This document shows positions 1-11,510 of a stretch of 64,000 bases of DNA, one piece after another. Where the stretch lies: the NCBI RefSeq assembly GCF_932526225.1, contig NC_064039.1, positions 10,372,139 to 10,436,138 of the forward strand, written 5' to 3'. A model generated the notes under the pieces. The model searched no databases and was not told where the DNA came from. It saw only the letters and a list, made by a program, of their open reading frames with translations. The DNA is from Nematostella vectensis. Taxonomy: Eukaryota; Cnidaria; Anthozoa; Actiniaria; Edwardsiidae. Each line of letters begins with the position of its first letter. Position 1 is the first letter of the stretch. Made by a program: the position numbers and the translations under genes.

Positions 1-124
1 TTGTATTCGGATTGTATGCTGTCGTTCTGCTGTTTTTGATCGCTGTGTTTGTAAGGCTAAGTAGAAGGCTTGCTTGTGATAATAACTTTTCCCCGTAGTT
101 ATGGAACTCTAAGACCTTTGCCAG

Positions 125-2935
125 ATTGGGTGTATACAAGGGCCATAAAGGCTGGGCTCATAGTGTCGGCATCTCCAAGGACTCTTCCAAACTTGTATCG
201 GGATCAGAGGACGAGACGGTCAAGGTATCATTATTTGTCTGATAGCTCATGTATGATATTTAAATACTCCCACCCCTCGCCTTCCCTAGATCTCCCATAT
301 TGTACAAACAGTATGTAGAGAACGTCGAATTCATCACAGGTGGTTGAGTGTGTCTAGAACTTCAGCGAATGGGGGCTCTGAAACGTGCTCGAGACATGGG
401 GAGGTTTCTGTTTCTCGGCCCTGGCTCTGACTTGCTAAATTCTCGTGGGCTGATAAGAAGCTTGTGTTCCTCAGTCACAACAGTTTTTTGTAGTGGCTCT
501 TGGATTTGTTTCACAAAAGTAAATAATGCTATGTCATCTCTAGATCTGGACTATCGATCGAGATGCAGCCAAAGACGCCGCAAAGCTAAGACGAGTGTTC
601 GATGCGCACTTCGGCGAGGACTCTTTGGGTGTTGCTGTTGCGGACTCCTCGGACCGGCTTCTGGTATGGCCCGACAACTTTAGAGTCGACCCTTGGATGT
701 TAGTTCAAACTATTCGCCTGGCTTAGGAGTTTTTCTACCCATATCAGGCTAACAAAAACTATATCCTGAAGTTTTTAAGATCATTCTCATCAATCCTTCT
801 GCCCAAGCCGAGATGGTCCTCATAATCACTCCACACCCTCACAATCTCACCCTGTGATCCAATTCCAGATTACGCAAGACCCAAAGGGTCGCAGTGTAGG
901 ATGAATTGCACGAATAAATGGAGACGAAATATAACAATGCTATTTAAGAGAAGAAAATAAAGACAAAGCATTGTTATATGAAGTCGACAGTTACGAAGTG
1001 CAATTGCGCTTGGCACATCCTGTGGAGGGACCCCTGTGTCCCTAGACAGGAAATGATAGTATTATGGTCCTTACGTGGTTGGGCTCGATTTGATCATTCA
1101 TGCTCAGTTCAAAGTTATGGCAAAACATGTTGAGCGTTTTCTTTAGATTTTCCAAGGTCAGGATGGAGTCCTTACTGCAGAAGGAGAGGCAATGGACAGC
1201 AAAATCCATAGTGTTACCTTTTCGCCACGTGGAGAAGCCATTGCTGTCGGCTGTGAGAGTGGAACAATAAGTGTAAGCTGAAACCACTGTTAATTCCTTC
1301 CTTGCTTTGTCCATTGGTACTGATGGACTTGTTGAAAGCTTCAATACCTCATGCAACTGCGAAATTCTTATATATTGGTGACTGGACTTATTACCCTCTG
1401 CAACTGAAAAAAAGCATTTCTTGTATCTCTAGATCCAAGACCGCTCTTGCAAAGTGCTGCAATCATTTTCAGAGCACAAGGGTGCGGTGAGAAGATGCTA
1501 TTTTAGTCAAGATGGGCAACTACTCCTTTCTGCTTCGGATGATAAAACAGCAAAGGTGTGTAATGAAAATGCTCGATTCGCACGTATGTGTTAAAATACA
1601 CATTAAAGCTTTTATGCTCGTGTAGATTAAAGCTTTTGGGGAGTTGAAGGACCTGGCTGCTAAAGTCAAGTTGTTAATTTTCGTCATGATTTCTTTAAGG
1701 TCTTCAACCTTCAGGAAGCTCAAGTAATGTACACCCTCGCTGGCCATACAAACAAACTCAGGCGTTGTATGTTCTTCAACAATGACACGCGCATCCTGAC
1801 GGCCTCCCTGGACGGCTCTCTGAAAGTCTGGGACGCCAAAACAGGCAACTTGGAATTCACCTGTTGCCATAGCAGCACCGATTATGTTTTGACATGTGAT
1901 GTGTCACATGACTCACAGAGGTTGATTTCAGCATCTGCAGATTGTTTTGCCAAGGTAGATGAACCTTGTTTAGACATTCAGTATATAACATACTCTGGTT
2001 GACAAGAAAATTATTTTTGTTCTTGGTTGCAGGTGTGGGATGCCAGCACAGGGGAGCTTTTACTCTCACTTGGACGGCATCCTGATGTTGTGCGGTCTAT
2101 ATCATTTTCTCCTGATAACATGATCTGCACTGGCTGTGATGATGGGATTGTTAGGGTAAGACCTGGTCTGAAAGGAATTACAAGCTCTTTCGGGGGAGGC
2201 TGTGAGGATGGCGGTGTTACAGTGAGGTACTGAAAGGGAGTACAAGCTCTTTGTTGGAAGGCTGAGATCGTATTCTTTGAGTAAGGCCTTGTCCGTACCC
2301 AGTGGAATTTCAAGACTGTAAGGGAAGGTTTTGTTTCAATCTCATTTGGGAAAGGTTAACTGCTGAGGGCCAGATGAAACGTTGATTAACCAATGTAGAG
2401 TCCGTACTACACTGGATATGTTGATTATTACGTTGCTGGGTAAGCCGCCTCCTTCCCTCCCCCACCGACTGTCCAGATGAATTGCTATGGTTTTGTTATA
2501 ATAACGACCTATGCAAGTTGGAATGATAATGGAATCGTAAGGGAGAGCCCTTTTCTGGATTTGTCAAGGTATTGCCTGATTTAGTTCACACTTCTTTTCT
2601 TAGATCTGGGATTCAGTGTCTGGGAAGGAAGTAACATCATGTAAGAAAAACGAAACATGGATTGCTGATTGTCACTTCACTAGAGATGGCAGGAATATAG
2701 TTTCTGTCAGTGATAACATTCAGGTCAGTTCATGTTCGGATATATTGCCAATTGATTTTGAAAATGATATCTTATAAATCGCTTTCTTTTACAGTGGTGG
2801 AGTAAATCTGGGCAACTTATTCAAGAATTCTTTATCAAGGGGGGATTTGCTAAGGATGTGAAGTGCTCCTCAGACTTCAAGACATTTGTAACAGTTGATG
2901 ATACATCAACCTTGTACATTTTGAACCAAATTTAA
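125..2935 (+). CDS. APAF1: APAF1-like apoptosome protein, C-terminal WD40 part (5'-partial)
   Basis: Eight exons are readable: 125-224, 544-663, 1147-1272, 1433-1555, 1700-1954, 2033-2155, 2604-2723 and 2795-2935. The last seven are all phase 0 and bounded by GT-AG sites. Each encodes about one WD40 blade, with motifs such as SGSEDETVK, SASDDKTAK, SLDGSLKVWD and CDDGIVR. The final exon reads WWSKSG at its start and ends SSDFKTFVTVDD...LYILNQI, which closely parallels the C-terminus of animal APAF1; this is the main reason for the name. The second half of APAF1 forms beta-propellers that sense cytochrome c in vertebrates; the CARD and NB-ARC parts would lie upstream of this window. An exon probably lies between 225 and 543 (a KFSWADKKLVF-like stretch near 446), but I could not find a clean frame there. 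A polyadenylation hexamer AATAAA follows at 3151. Intron 2156-2603 holds short donor-like duplications. Confidence 0.85.
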
Positions 2936-3659
2936 CACAGCATGTATGCCTGAATAGATTGGATAGACTGAATAGATTGGATACCCACAGTGGATATAAT
3001 CCACTGTTGCCAACCCGTCCAATGGAATTGTTGGCTTGATTTGGCGTCTTGTTGTACTGTTAATACTGACAAGTGATACCATGAGCAGAAAGAATAGGTG
3101 CTAATTCGAATCATTACAATACATGCAATGAATAGCTTGTCCCCTTTTGAAATAAATCTCACCTAAATTGGAATGAACATCCCATATACAAATGCAGTAA
3201 ATGTTGTTCAGTTATACTGGTCACGCTACAATCAAGTTCTGTTTAGACTAATGAAATGCTTTCATGTTTTAGGAAAAGAAACTTTTAGAAACAAAAATAT
3301 TCAATTTTTTCCCAACTATTTCAAATGATATATTTGTAGAGAAGATACTAGGAATATATACCATTAGATCATTAAAAATGCTTTATTTGTTCAATGATTT
3401 GCTGTGTTTGAAAAATACGATTCTTTGGTTGCATGTGTTGGAGCCATGCCCATTGAGCGTAGTGCAAGCATACTTTCCTTTCTGAAAGGAGAGTAGTGTA
3501 ATATTGTTTTTGAAAAGTATAAACCTTTTGGGGCAAAACAATGTCCTGCTTGAAGATATTGCCACAGTTTGAAACTGCTTTAAGTGAATGCCTAAAAGTA
3601 CACACACATAGTCACACACTTTCAATTCTGTGGTTTTATTAGGTTATTCACAGTAATAT

Positions 3660-6600
3660 CTATTGTGGTGGAGGAGCACCAAATCCGCCACCTGCACCAC
3701 GACCGAATCCCTGTCTGAACTCTGGCTTGAATCCAGAGCCAGCACCACCCTTCCCTTCTACACCAGGGGGTGGGCCACGCCTGTAAGACTCACGGTCGCG
3801 GTCTCCGCCCTCACCAGGTCCACGGGGTCCATCCATGCCTTAAGACAAAACCACAATTCAGTTTAATACGACATAAGCTGTGGTGGTAAACAATACATTT
3901 TGTGGATTAGACTTTAAGTAGGCATCTTGAGAATCTACCAAAACCAGGTTGAGTTGAAATTAATAATCTTAAAAGTTGGGAGATATATGTGAATTGGCTG
4001 ATTTCATGCTTAAATGTAAAATAACAGTTTCTCTTATGAGCCAAAGCACCTAAAATTTGTACCATAGTATCCCATAGACACACGGATTTACAGATCAGAA
4101 GTGTTTAACTAGGCTTCTTGAAAAGAGCAAATTAAAAGTTACATCATTAATCAACAAGCCACTTAGCCAATAGAAGACAGGGGGTGAGGCAGAGAAGGGG
4201 TGAGTAGTTGAATGTTGAAGATACCTTTTCTCAATTAAAGCTGCATTGTCACCAGTTTACTTCCGGTCGATTACATAACAATCTCCGATGATTTTTAACG
4301 GAAAACGCAAAAAATATTTCAAAATATTGAAAGCAGTGTGTTTATTGGAAGTTTCTTTGAGGATGTAATTGATAATTTAGAGCGGATGGCCTGTTTAATA
4401 TCTTGGATTTTAATAGATTCTTTCGTCTTTTAACGGTTGAGGTTTCCGTCGGACCTCCGGAAGTAAACTGGTGACAATGTGGCTTTAACTCCAAAAAGTG
4501 GGACAAAATGAGCTTATTTAACTATTAACTATTAGAATTGTCTTTTTCCCCACTCATAAGCACATTGCTAGCTCAGGTTCCCAAATTTTTTGGCAACGTG
4601 ACAACCGCAACACAAATGAAAATTGTTGTCCAAAGAACCGCAGTACTATGCACCAATAAATATTGAACCATTAAAATAACCATGTAATACATGATATACA
4701 ATTCAGCATTTATTGAAATAGGTACACTTAATTTTTTCATCACTTTAATTTTGAAAGATTCACAAAAATAAAGTGATGAGAAAATTAATTATCAAGTAAA
4801 TTTTGAATGCACGAAAATAAAGTGAGTAAACCAGAAGCCATTGGGGTAATATTGGCTGTTTAATAAGCTTTATGGAAACACCTTGTCTATTTAGTCATCC
4901 AATGAACATATAGTACCGTAAGGGATTGAGTTGGACTTGTATTTATAGATTTTTTAGCCCACACATCTTTTTGTTACAAATTGTTTCAGTTTTGATGCTA
5001 ACAGCACATTTTAATTCCACTTGTTTTGCTTGATTTTATTATCCCAAAATCGTGAAAATATGTTTTTTTATGAGAATAGGAAAATCGCAAAATTGAATCA
5101 TTAAATTTTGACGTCGCGAAAATTAAGTGTAAGAAGGTATACCCACGTAGCACAATAAAGTTTTCTTGAGATAAGGACATGCTAAGCTTTGAAACTATGA
5201 TTCCTTTCGTAAGCATAAAAGAACCCTGAGATTCACATATAATGCAACGTTCTAGCATCTGTAAATTAGTTAGCCAAATTTCTTACCCTTTGGTCTGGGT
5301 CGTGCAGTCTCGGCTCTGGTAACCTGTCGCCTGAGTGTGGCTGGGACGATCTCGGTAGGGAGATGGAGGAAGTCTCTCAGGTATGTGATACCTAGTGAGA
5401 TAAAAATTAAGGAGTATCAGTGAGATGCCAGGAAGATCATCCAATAGCTACAGACAGGCAGTTACAGGTGTTGAAACAAACAATCTTTTACTATTTATAC
5501 GTGAAATCTACATACCAATACCAATACATACAATACATACCCATAAAAAATTGAACACACAATTAAACTACTGGCTAAAATCTAAACCATCAGCTGATAA
5601 CAGTAATAGAAGCTACTTCTACTAGACAAGAATCACACAAGTAACAGTCACCTTACCCTCGTTGGTCAAATTCCAGTAGTAGTGTTTCCAACAGAACTTC
5701 TCCTCAACATAACCACGGGACTTCAGAGACTGGGGGATACAAAAAACAATGTTATTATGGAGCTCAGAGTTTCTCCTCAACATAACCACGGGACTTCTGA
5801 GACTGGGGGATACAAAAAACAATGTTATTATGGAGCTCAGAGTTTCTCCTCAACATAACCACGGGACTTCAGAGACTGGGGGATACAAAAAACAATGTTA
5901 TTATGGAGCTCAGAGTTTCTCCTCAACATAACCACGGGACTTCAGAGACTGGGGGATACAAAAAACAATGTTATTATGGAGCTCAGAGTTTCTCCTCAAC
6001 ATAACCACGGGACTTCAGAGACTGGGGGATACAAAAAACAATGTTATTATGGAGCTCAGAGTTTCTCCTCAACATAACCATGGGACTTCAGAGACTGGGG
6101 GATACAAAAAACAATGTTATTATGGAGCTCAGAGTTTCTCCTCAACATAACCACGGGACTTCAGAGACTGGGGGATACAAAAAACAATGTTATTATGGAG
6201 CTCAGAGTTTCTCCTCAACATAACCACGGGACTTCAGAGACTGGGGGATACAAAAAACAATGTTATTATGGAGCTCAGAGTTTCTCCTCAACATAACCAC
6301 GGGACTTCAGAGACTGAGGGATACAAAAAACAATGTTATTATGGAGCTCAGAGTTTCTCCTCAACATAACCACGGGACTTCAGGGACTGGGGGATACAAA
6401 AAACAATGTTATTATGGAGCTCAGAGTTTCTCCTCAACATAACCACGGGACTTCAGAGACTGGGGGATACAAAAAACAATGTTATTATGGAGCTCAGAGT
6501 TTCTCCTCAACATAACCATGGGACTTCAGAGACTGGGGGATACAAAAAACAATGTTATTATGGAGCTCAGAGTTTCTCCTCAACATAACCACGGGACTTC

Positions 6601-9600
6601 AGAGACTGGGGGATACAAAAAACAATGTTATTATGGAGCTCAGAGTTTCTCCTCAACATAACCACGGGACTTCAGAGACTGGGGGATACAAAAAACAATG
6701 TTATTATGGAGCTCAGAGTTTCTCCTCAACATAACCATGGGGCTTCAGAGACTGGGGGATACAAAAAACAATGTTATTATGGAGCTCAGAGTTTCTCCCA
6801 AACATAACCATGGGGCTTCAGAGACTGTGAAATAGAACAATGTGATCATGGAGTTTGGAACTTGTCGTCAGCATAACAACAGGATTTCAGAGACTGTGGA
6901 ATACAACACTATTATAAAAAAAAGTTGAGAACTTCTCCCCAACACAACAACGGGACTTCAGAGACAGTCAGATACAACAAACAAGTTTATCAAGGAGCTC
7001 AGAACTTCTAAGCATAACAAGGTTCCTGCAGCTAAACAGCCAACAAATTTAAGACCTTTAAAAGGCCTAGATTTTAAAATTTACTAATACTAGTTTGGAC
7101 TTGCTCAAATATTACACTGGGGGTCACAACAAATGGATTCTCAAGTGTAGCCTCATTTGAAATGGGTGTACAATACATTAAAATGTAACAGTAACCTGAG
7201 TATCAGGCCCTCCTATGTTTCTATCGCGCCGGCGAGAAACAAGACAAGGGATTGATACAAGTACTGTTCAAATCACCTGTTCTCATGCCGGATTCCGGCA
7301 TGGCTCCTGATTGGTAAAAAAAAAACAAAGGATACTTGAATGGGACGCACTGATTGGTTCAGCTATATATAGTACCCTAGCCCGTCGACTGCTCGTTCTC
7401 AGAGTAATGGCGGACTCCAAAAGTGCTTTTGACCTGGCATTAGCAGAATCAGAGAAATCGTTTTCTTTAACCCTTTCACTACTGAAGCCCAATGTGTGTC
7501 ACATCCTGCTGTTCCTGGAGCCCAATTAGCATTCCCCACTAATTTACACACCAAAACAAAACATGCATGCTCAGTAGGTTTTGGAGGCAGATTGTAAAGA
7601 ATAAAGCACAGAAACAAGTAGTGCAGATAATGAAGTTTTTAATGAACCGAAATATTGGCGTTTTTGCCACTATTGCATAGAGCGATAATGATTTGAATTT
7701 ACAATTTCATACAAAAATTCAAATTTCGCGCCATCTTCTCTACCAATGATCTCAAATTTTGCATCATTTACAAGATTATTGTTTATCTTAGACACAAAAT
7801 ATAAATAGAACATATAATAAAGGTAGTTGTAAGCATATAGTCATAAGAAATAGTGTAAAAATAAAGCCTGTACTATGATAGTTTATGCCGTGCCATGGTC
7901 CATTTCATGGAATGCCTGGTGGCAACCTTTACGGCAGAGACCGACTTTGCAGACCGCGCACTCATAGTACGTCTCGATCTTGTAGCCTTTCGGGGTCGTT
8001 TTTCCCTTCTTGCTGCAAAGAACACATGCCCCCTTCCTTCCTTCTACATGAGTGGCGACATGAGCTGAGGCTGGGATGTTCTGGGGAGTTGGGGGAGCAG
8101 GGACTCGTGGGCGCTTTCTCGAGTTGAACTTCGCAATAAGCGATTGCGCTAGTTCTGTCTTGAAAACGATAACAGACCTCTTCGCCTTTCCTTGTAATTG
8201 GCGCTTAAATCCTTCAAGGACGAATGCGTTTGTCACTGCCAGATTGAACAAAAACCAAAACACGTATTTATACCATTTACGCGATTGCCAGCCCGAGGAA
8301 TAAAACGATCGGAGCTGGTCCGCGCGGTCAACTCCTCCCATGTGCGCCGTGTAAACATCCGTCACCTTCGGCTTTTCGATGTCTATTTCTTCGCGGCTGC
8401 GATACTTTCTTCTCACTGTGCGACCCGGCTCAAGAGGGGAAACATTTGTCGAAAGAAGACTGACATCCCTCTTGTCGTGCCATTTTGTGAAGAGGAGCTG
8501 GCCTCGCTGACGCTGAAGCATTTCACCGGGCTTCAACTTCTCTTTGGCACATGGCGGCAATTCCCTGCGATTCACGCGCACAGTCCCGCATGCATAGGTT
8601 TTTTGATCTAGCAAGTGGTCAAAAAGCCGAACAGTTGTAAAAAAATTATCACAGAAGATGTGTCTGTAACTGTTAAGGAAAGGCTTAGCCATATCCATAA
8701 CCACATCGTAGCCGAGTCCATGGACACGCTGTCTGTTTTCTTGCCCAAGGTAAACTTTGTAGTTGCACACGTAACCGTTGTTCGCGTCGGCCGCCATCCA
8801 CACTTTTATGCCGTATTTCGTCGGCTTTGCAGGCATATATTGGCGAAAACCAAGTCTTCCCTTGAAGGCAATCATTCCCTCATCGACTGATATGTCCTTT
8901 GAGGGCTCGTAAGCTTGCTGGATACTTTTTAAGACATCGCTCAGTACCGGGCGAACTTTAAAGAGACGGTCGTAATCGGCGTCCCCACGTTGTGGCTCGT
9001 TGTTCGGATTGCTGAAGTGTAGGAATTGGGCGATCTCTTCAAACCTTGTCTTGGGGATCACGTCCTGAATCCCAAGGTTTCCAAATAGGGGGTTTTGGGA
9101 CCAATAAAGGGCTTGCTGTGGCAAGGAATTAATCCCCATCACGAGCGCTACCCCAAGGAACATGCGGAGTTCGTCGGGAGTGACGTCCTTCCACTTCGCC
9201 AGCCGTGCCTCTCTATCGGCCTTCTGCCCGATAATAAATTGTGCATATCGGTTAGTTTCGTCAGAAATTAAACCAATAAGTTCATCCGAAAACATCAAAC
9301 TAAAATAGTCTTCAGCTTTTGCATCTTCTGATACCGTTTTCTTCAACCGTTGTTGCCCGGTGAAGTCCTCGAGGTCGAAATGCGTGAGTTGCTCCGACCA
9401 ATTTTTAACACTATCTTCATCCCTCTCGTCTTCACTTTCTTCCTCAGAAGAACTGCTTTCTTCCTCAGAAGAAAGTTCAAAACCCTGAAACTCATTTTCA
9501 GAATTGTTTACATCGTCATTCTCGTCAGGATTAACACCAAAAATCGCTCTAAATTCGCTCGCATCGATCGCTAAAGATTCCGCCATGTTTGCAGTACAGG

Positions 9601-11059
9601 GGTGACTGATAAGTTTTCGGTCGGCGCTCACGCAGCTTATACAATGAAAAATTATGCGCAGTTGGTGGGATTTGATTGGCCAATGTCGTAAGAACAATAG
9701 TCCACGTGTTTTCCTGCAGCATGAATTCCCTAGGGAGGAGGGGGACAATTGTTTTGAGTTGTATGCAAATTGGCCGCTTTTGGCCGCTCCAGGAAAAACG
9801 TCACATTTCCGTTTGGCCGCTTTTGGCCGTTTTGATAGTGAAAGGGTTAACATTTAAAAAATATATTTTCCTGTCTTTATTTTCTTCGGAAAAATTGCGC
9901 CTGATACTCAGGTTAGATGTTCAAATGTTTTGCCAAGGCCGGTCATTGCGTGTGTTTATTTCTCATTGGTATCAATTTTCGAAGCGAACATCTACTAGTA
10001 ATACCAAAAGCGCTGGAAATATTGATGTCATAGAAGCTGCTTAATACTACGGACATCAAATTTTTAGACAGACCAGGCGCCGAATATTCAAGAAATTTGT
10101 CTGTGAGAGCAGGAAGAATGCTTGGGATTGTTTGCGGTACTTCCTGCGAGTTGTTGATCGAGTGAGCTTATCAAATAATGGAATTTGTGTTCAAGCAGAG
10201 GTTTGTCTATTTAGACGAAAAAGCCTGTAGGAAATTGGGATGTGAAAATCTTTTAGTAATTTAGTGATGTGTGGATCGGCAGCTATATACTTAAATTGTA
10301 AATCTCCTGAGCCGTCAACTATCTTTGCGTTTAAAATCATTTAGCATAAAGTTACTCTCACCGGGGTTCGTCGTTACTAAAATTATTACCCTTGCATATA
10401 ACACCAATGTAGTTTTGATTTACATAAATGCTGTTTATAATTTGATTTGGGTATTAGATTTTGCCACCACGCGAGTCTTTGGAAAATTGACAGCTGACGT
10501 ATTTTGACAGTGGCCTGAAAAGGGGCGGCAGGCGTTGCACCTAGTATTTGTGTCAGACGTACTTTTATTTTTCCTCTCCAACTTTTGAAAAATAAAATCG
10601 CCAGATACTCAGGCTAATGTAACAGAGCATCTGATTAGTTGCTTTAATGGAAAACGTTTAAGCAAATGTTACCAGGCGGAAATCAAATTTTTTGTCATAA
10701 CCATAAACATTATCTGGAATAACTTAGTTTAGGTTGATTCTTATTATATTTACATACTTTAAAATGCATTTGCTTTTGTTTCACTGATATAAACAGTTAT
10801 TGCAACAGCATTGAGAAACAACATTCACAGACACCTAGCTACACTAATGCAATGGAAATGTTATTTATATAATTTTTCAGATTTTACAAGACAACATCTC
10901 TGAGATGGAACTAACCTGTAATGCTTTGATCACGTGCAGGTTTGGCACATTTTCGATTTGAGTGTGCTTGGGGCTGTTAAAGTCCTTCTTTGCTACACAG
11001 ACACCCTCCTTGAAGAGGTACTCGTAGATAATAACCCGATTCTTCTTAGGAATCAGCAT
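3660..11059 (-). CDS. RPS10: 40S ribosomal protein S10 (eS10)
   Basis: The coding exons, in order, are 11059-10916, 5729-5657, 5391-5287 and 3838-3660. They join in frame to give a 166-residue protein, the usual eS10 length. Visible landmarks are the start [20 protein letters not shown], then [12 protein letters not shown] at the end of the first coding exon, [19 protein letters not shown] in the second, [18 protein letters not shown] in the third, and a Gly/Arg-rich tail ending FGAPPPQ. The protein sits in the head of the small ribosomal subunit near the mRNA path. The exon with the ATG has only one base before the start codon (acceptor at 11060/11061), so the 5' leader lies in a separate exon near 11.5 kb. 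A polyadenylation hexamer AATAAA lies at 3640-3635. The 5.2-kb intron before the 5729 exon carries a satellite of splice-acceptor copies and two nested transposons, which is remarkable for a housekeeping gene. Confidence 0.93.
4235..4488. mobile_element. MITE family A, copy 1 (TTAA-type)
   Basis: This roughly 250-bp element lies in the last RPS10 intron. It has about 30-bp terminal inverted repeats (AAAGCTGCATTGTCACCAGT at one end, its complement at the other) and is bounded by TTAA on both sides. A second copy, also bounded by TTAA, is at 27235-27490. There is no coding capacity. TTAA target sites suggest mobilisation by a piggyBac- or Kolobok-type transposase. Confidence 0.75.
5730..7015 (-). 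repeat. 73-bp tandem array of RPS10 3' splice-site/exon-start copies
   Basis: About 15 near-identical 73-bp units lie immediately upstream (in gene orientation) of the 5729-5657 exon, followed by about three decayed units out to roughly 7015. Read on the minus strand, each unit contains a T-rich tract, CCCCCAG, and then the first ~32 nt of the exon ([10 protein letters not shown] in the right frame). After GAGGAGAA it diverges into CTCTGA, an in-frame stop. Only the exon-proximal copy continues into FCWKHYYW. Units near the exon are most homogeneous and the distal ones are degenerate. Open frames seen across the array on the plus strand are by-products of the period. Confidence 0.95.
7471..9846 (-). 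mobile_element. piggyBac-type transposon, apparently complete
   Basis: The element is bounded by TTAA at 7467-7470 and 9847-9850. Its termini are an exact 11-bp inverted repeat, CCCTTTCACTA at the left and TAGTGAAAGGG at the right. TTAA targets and CCCT-type ends are diagnostic of the piggyBac superfamily. It carries one transposase gene on the minus strand and sits inside the 9-bp-TSD element, itself in an RPS10 intron, in the same orientation as RPS10. Intact ends plus an uninterrupted ORF suggest recent activity. Confidence 0.92.
7883..9586 (-). CDS. piggyBac transposase (PGBD-like, DDE_Tnp_1_7)
   Basis: The product is 567 residues if translation starts at the ATG at 9586 ([12 protein letters not shown]). 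The open frame extends upstream to 9853, but that would run through the terminal repeat, so the internal start is preferred. Order of parts: an acidic Ser/Glu-rich N-terminus (about 20-60); a catalytic core with the piggyBac aspartates in [12 protein letters not shown] (D235), FCDNFFT (D313) and GGVDRADQ (D420, D423); and a C-terminal Cys/His-rich zinc-binding domain (about 521-560, CVLC...CAVC...C...CH) as in piggyBac proteins that recognise their ends. All key residues are present and there is no stop or frameshift. It should cut and paste at TTAA without footprints. A promoter was not identified. Confidence 0.93.
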   Translation of the reverse strand: MAESLAIDASEFRAIFGVNPDENDDVNNSENEFQGFELSSEEESSSSEEESEDERDEDSVKNWSEQLTHFDLEDFTGQQRLKKTVSEDAKAEDYFSLMFSDELIGLISDETNRYAQFIIGQKADREARLAKWKDVTPDELRMFLGVALVMGINSLPQQALYWSQNPLFGNLGIQDVIPKTRFEEIAQFLHFSNPNNEPQRGDADYDRLFKVRPVLSDVLKSIQQAYEPSKDISVDEGMIAFKGRLGFRQYMPAKPTKYGIKVWMAADANNGYVCNYKVYLGQENRQRVHGLGYDVVMDMAKPFLNSYRHIFCDNFFTTVRLFDHLLDQKTYACGTVRVNRRELPPCAKEKLKPGEMLQRQRGQLLFTKWHDKRDVSLLSTNVSPLEPGRTVRRKYRSREEIDIEKPKVTDVYTAHMGGVDRADQLRSFYSSGWQSRKWYKYVFWFLFNLAVTNAFVLEGFKRQLQGKAKRSVIVFKTELAQSLIAKFNSRKRPRVPAPPTPQNIPASAHVATHVEGRKGACVLCSKKGKTTPKGYKIETYYECAVCKVGLCRKGCHQAFHEMDHGTA

Positions 11060-11476
11060 GCTAAGACACAGAAGAAGAACGCCACACATCAACTAGCTTG
11101 TCACGAGAATCTCGAAACAAATAATAAGAATCCAGATCTTGTTCTATAACAGGGAAAATCGACCAGTTCATATACACAAATACTATATCCAGGTCATATT
11201 TGCGCGGATAGCGGCGTTTTAATAGTTTTTTATTACGTTCATGTTGATAATTTTGTCACCAAATAACAGGACCAAGTTTTAAATAAAACTTCCACAACAG
11301 ACAGTAGAGAGGCTATCGGATCCGGGGAGAAATATACTTCAGTTTTGATTCATTTAAGAAAATAGCGAGCCATATTTACTAAACAATTATTGCTTGTGCT
11401 ATACAGACTATAAAACGAGCGTCTTTTGAGAAGATGGTTGCGATATTCGATGGATTTTATCAACAATTTTACTTAC

Positions 11477-11510
11477 GCTGCTGCTTGAAGATGGCCACCA
11501 CGAAAGAGAC
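11477..11510 (-). promoter_or_regulatory. RPS10: RPS10 5' leader exon with TOP-like start
   Basis: On the minus strand a pyrimidine run (GTCTCTTTCG, 11510-11501) is followed by a short leader and a strong donor CAGC|GTAAGT at 11476. The acceptor for the ATG exon is at 11060/11061 (polypyrimidine then CTTAG|CATG). A C-start in an oligopyrimidine tract with a tiny non-coding first exon is the classic 5'TOP arrangement of ribosomal protein genes and would make translation growth-regulated. The start site is inferred, not mapped. Confidence 0.6.

Larger units (their letters stand above)
7192..10616. mobile_element. Non-autonomous DNA transposon with 9-bp TSD, host of a nested piggyBac
   Basis: Terminal inverted repeats TAACCTGAGTATCAGGC (7192) and its near-complement ending AGATACTCAGGCTA (10616) are flanked by the identical 9-bp duplication ATGTAACAG at 7183-7191 and 10617-10625. 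A 9-bp target duplication is typical of MULE-type elements, but no matching transposase is visible, so the superfamily is inferred. Without the piggyBac insert the element is about 1 kb. A further copy of the end sequence (GCCTGATACTCAGGTTA, 9899-9915) lies inside and matches the left end even better, suggesting two related elements or an internal duplication. ORFs inside, apart from the transposase, look spurious. Confidence 0.7.

Noticed and set aside
8198-8890. Plus-strand ORFs over the transposase
   Set aside because: Antisense shadows of the conserved transposase frame.
9587-9853. N-terminal extension of the piggyBac transposase (89 residues)
   Set aside because: It would translate the terminal inverted repeat and promoter-side region; the ATG at 9586 gives the usual acidic start and family-like length.
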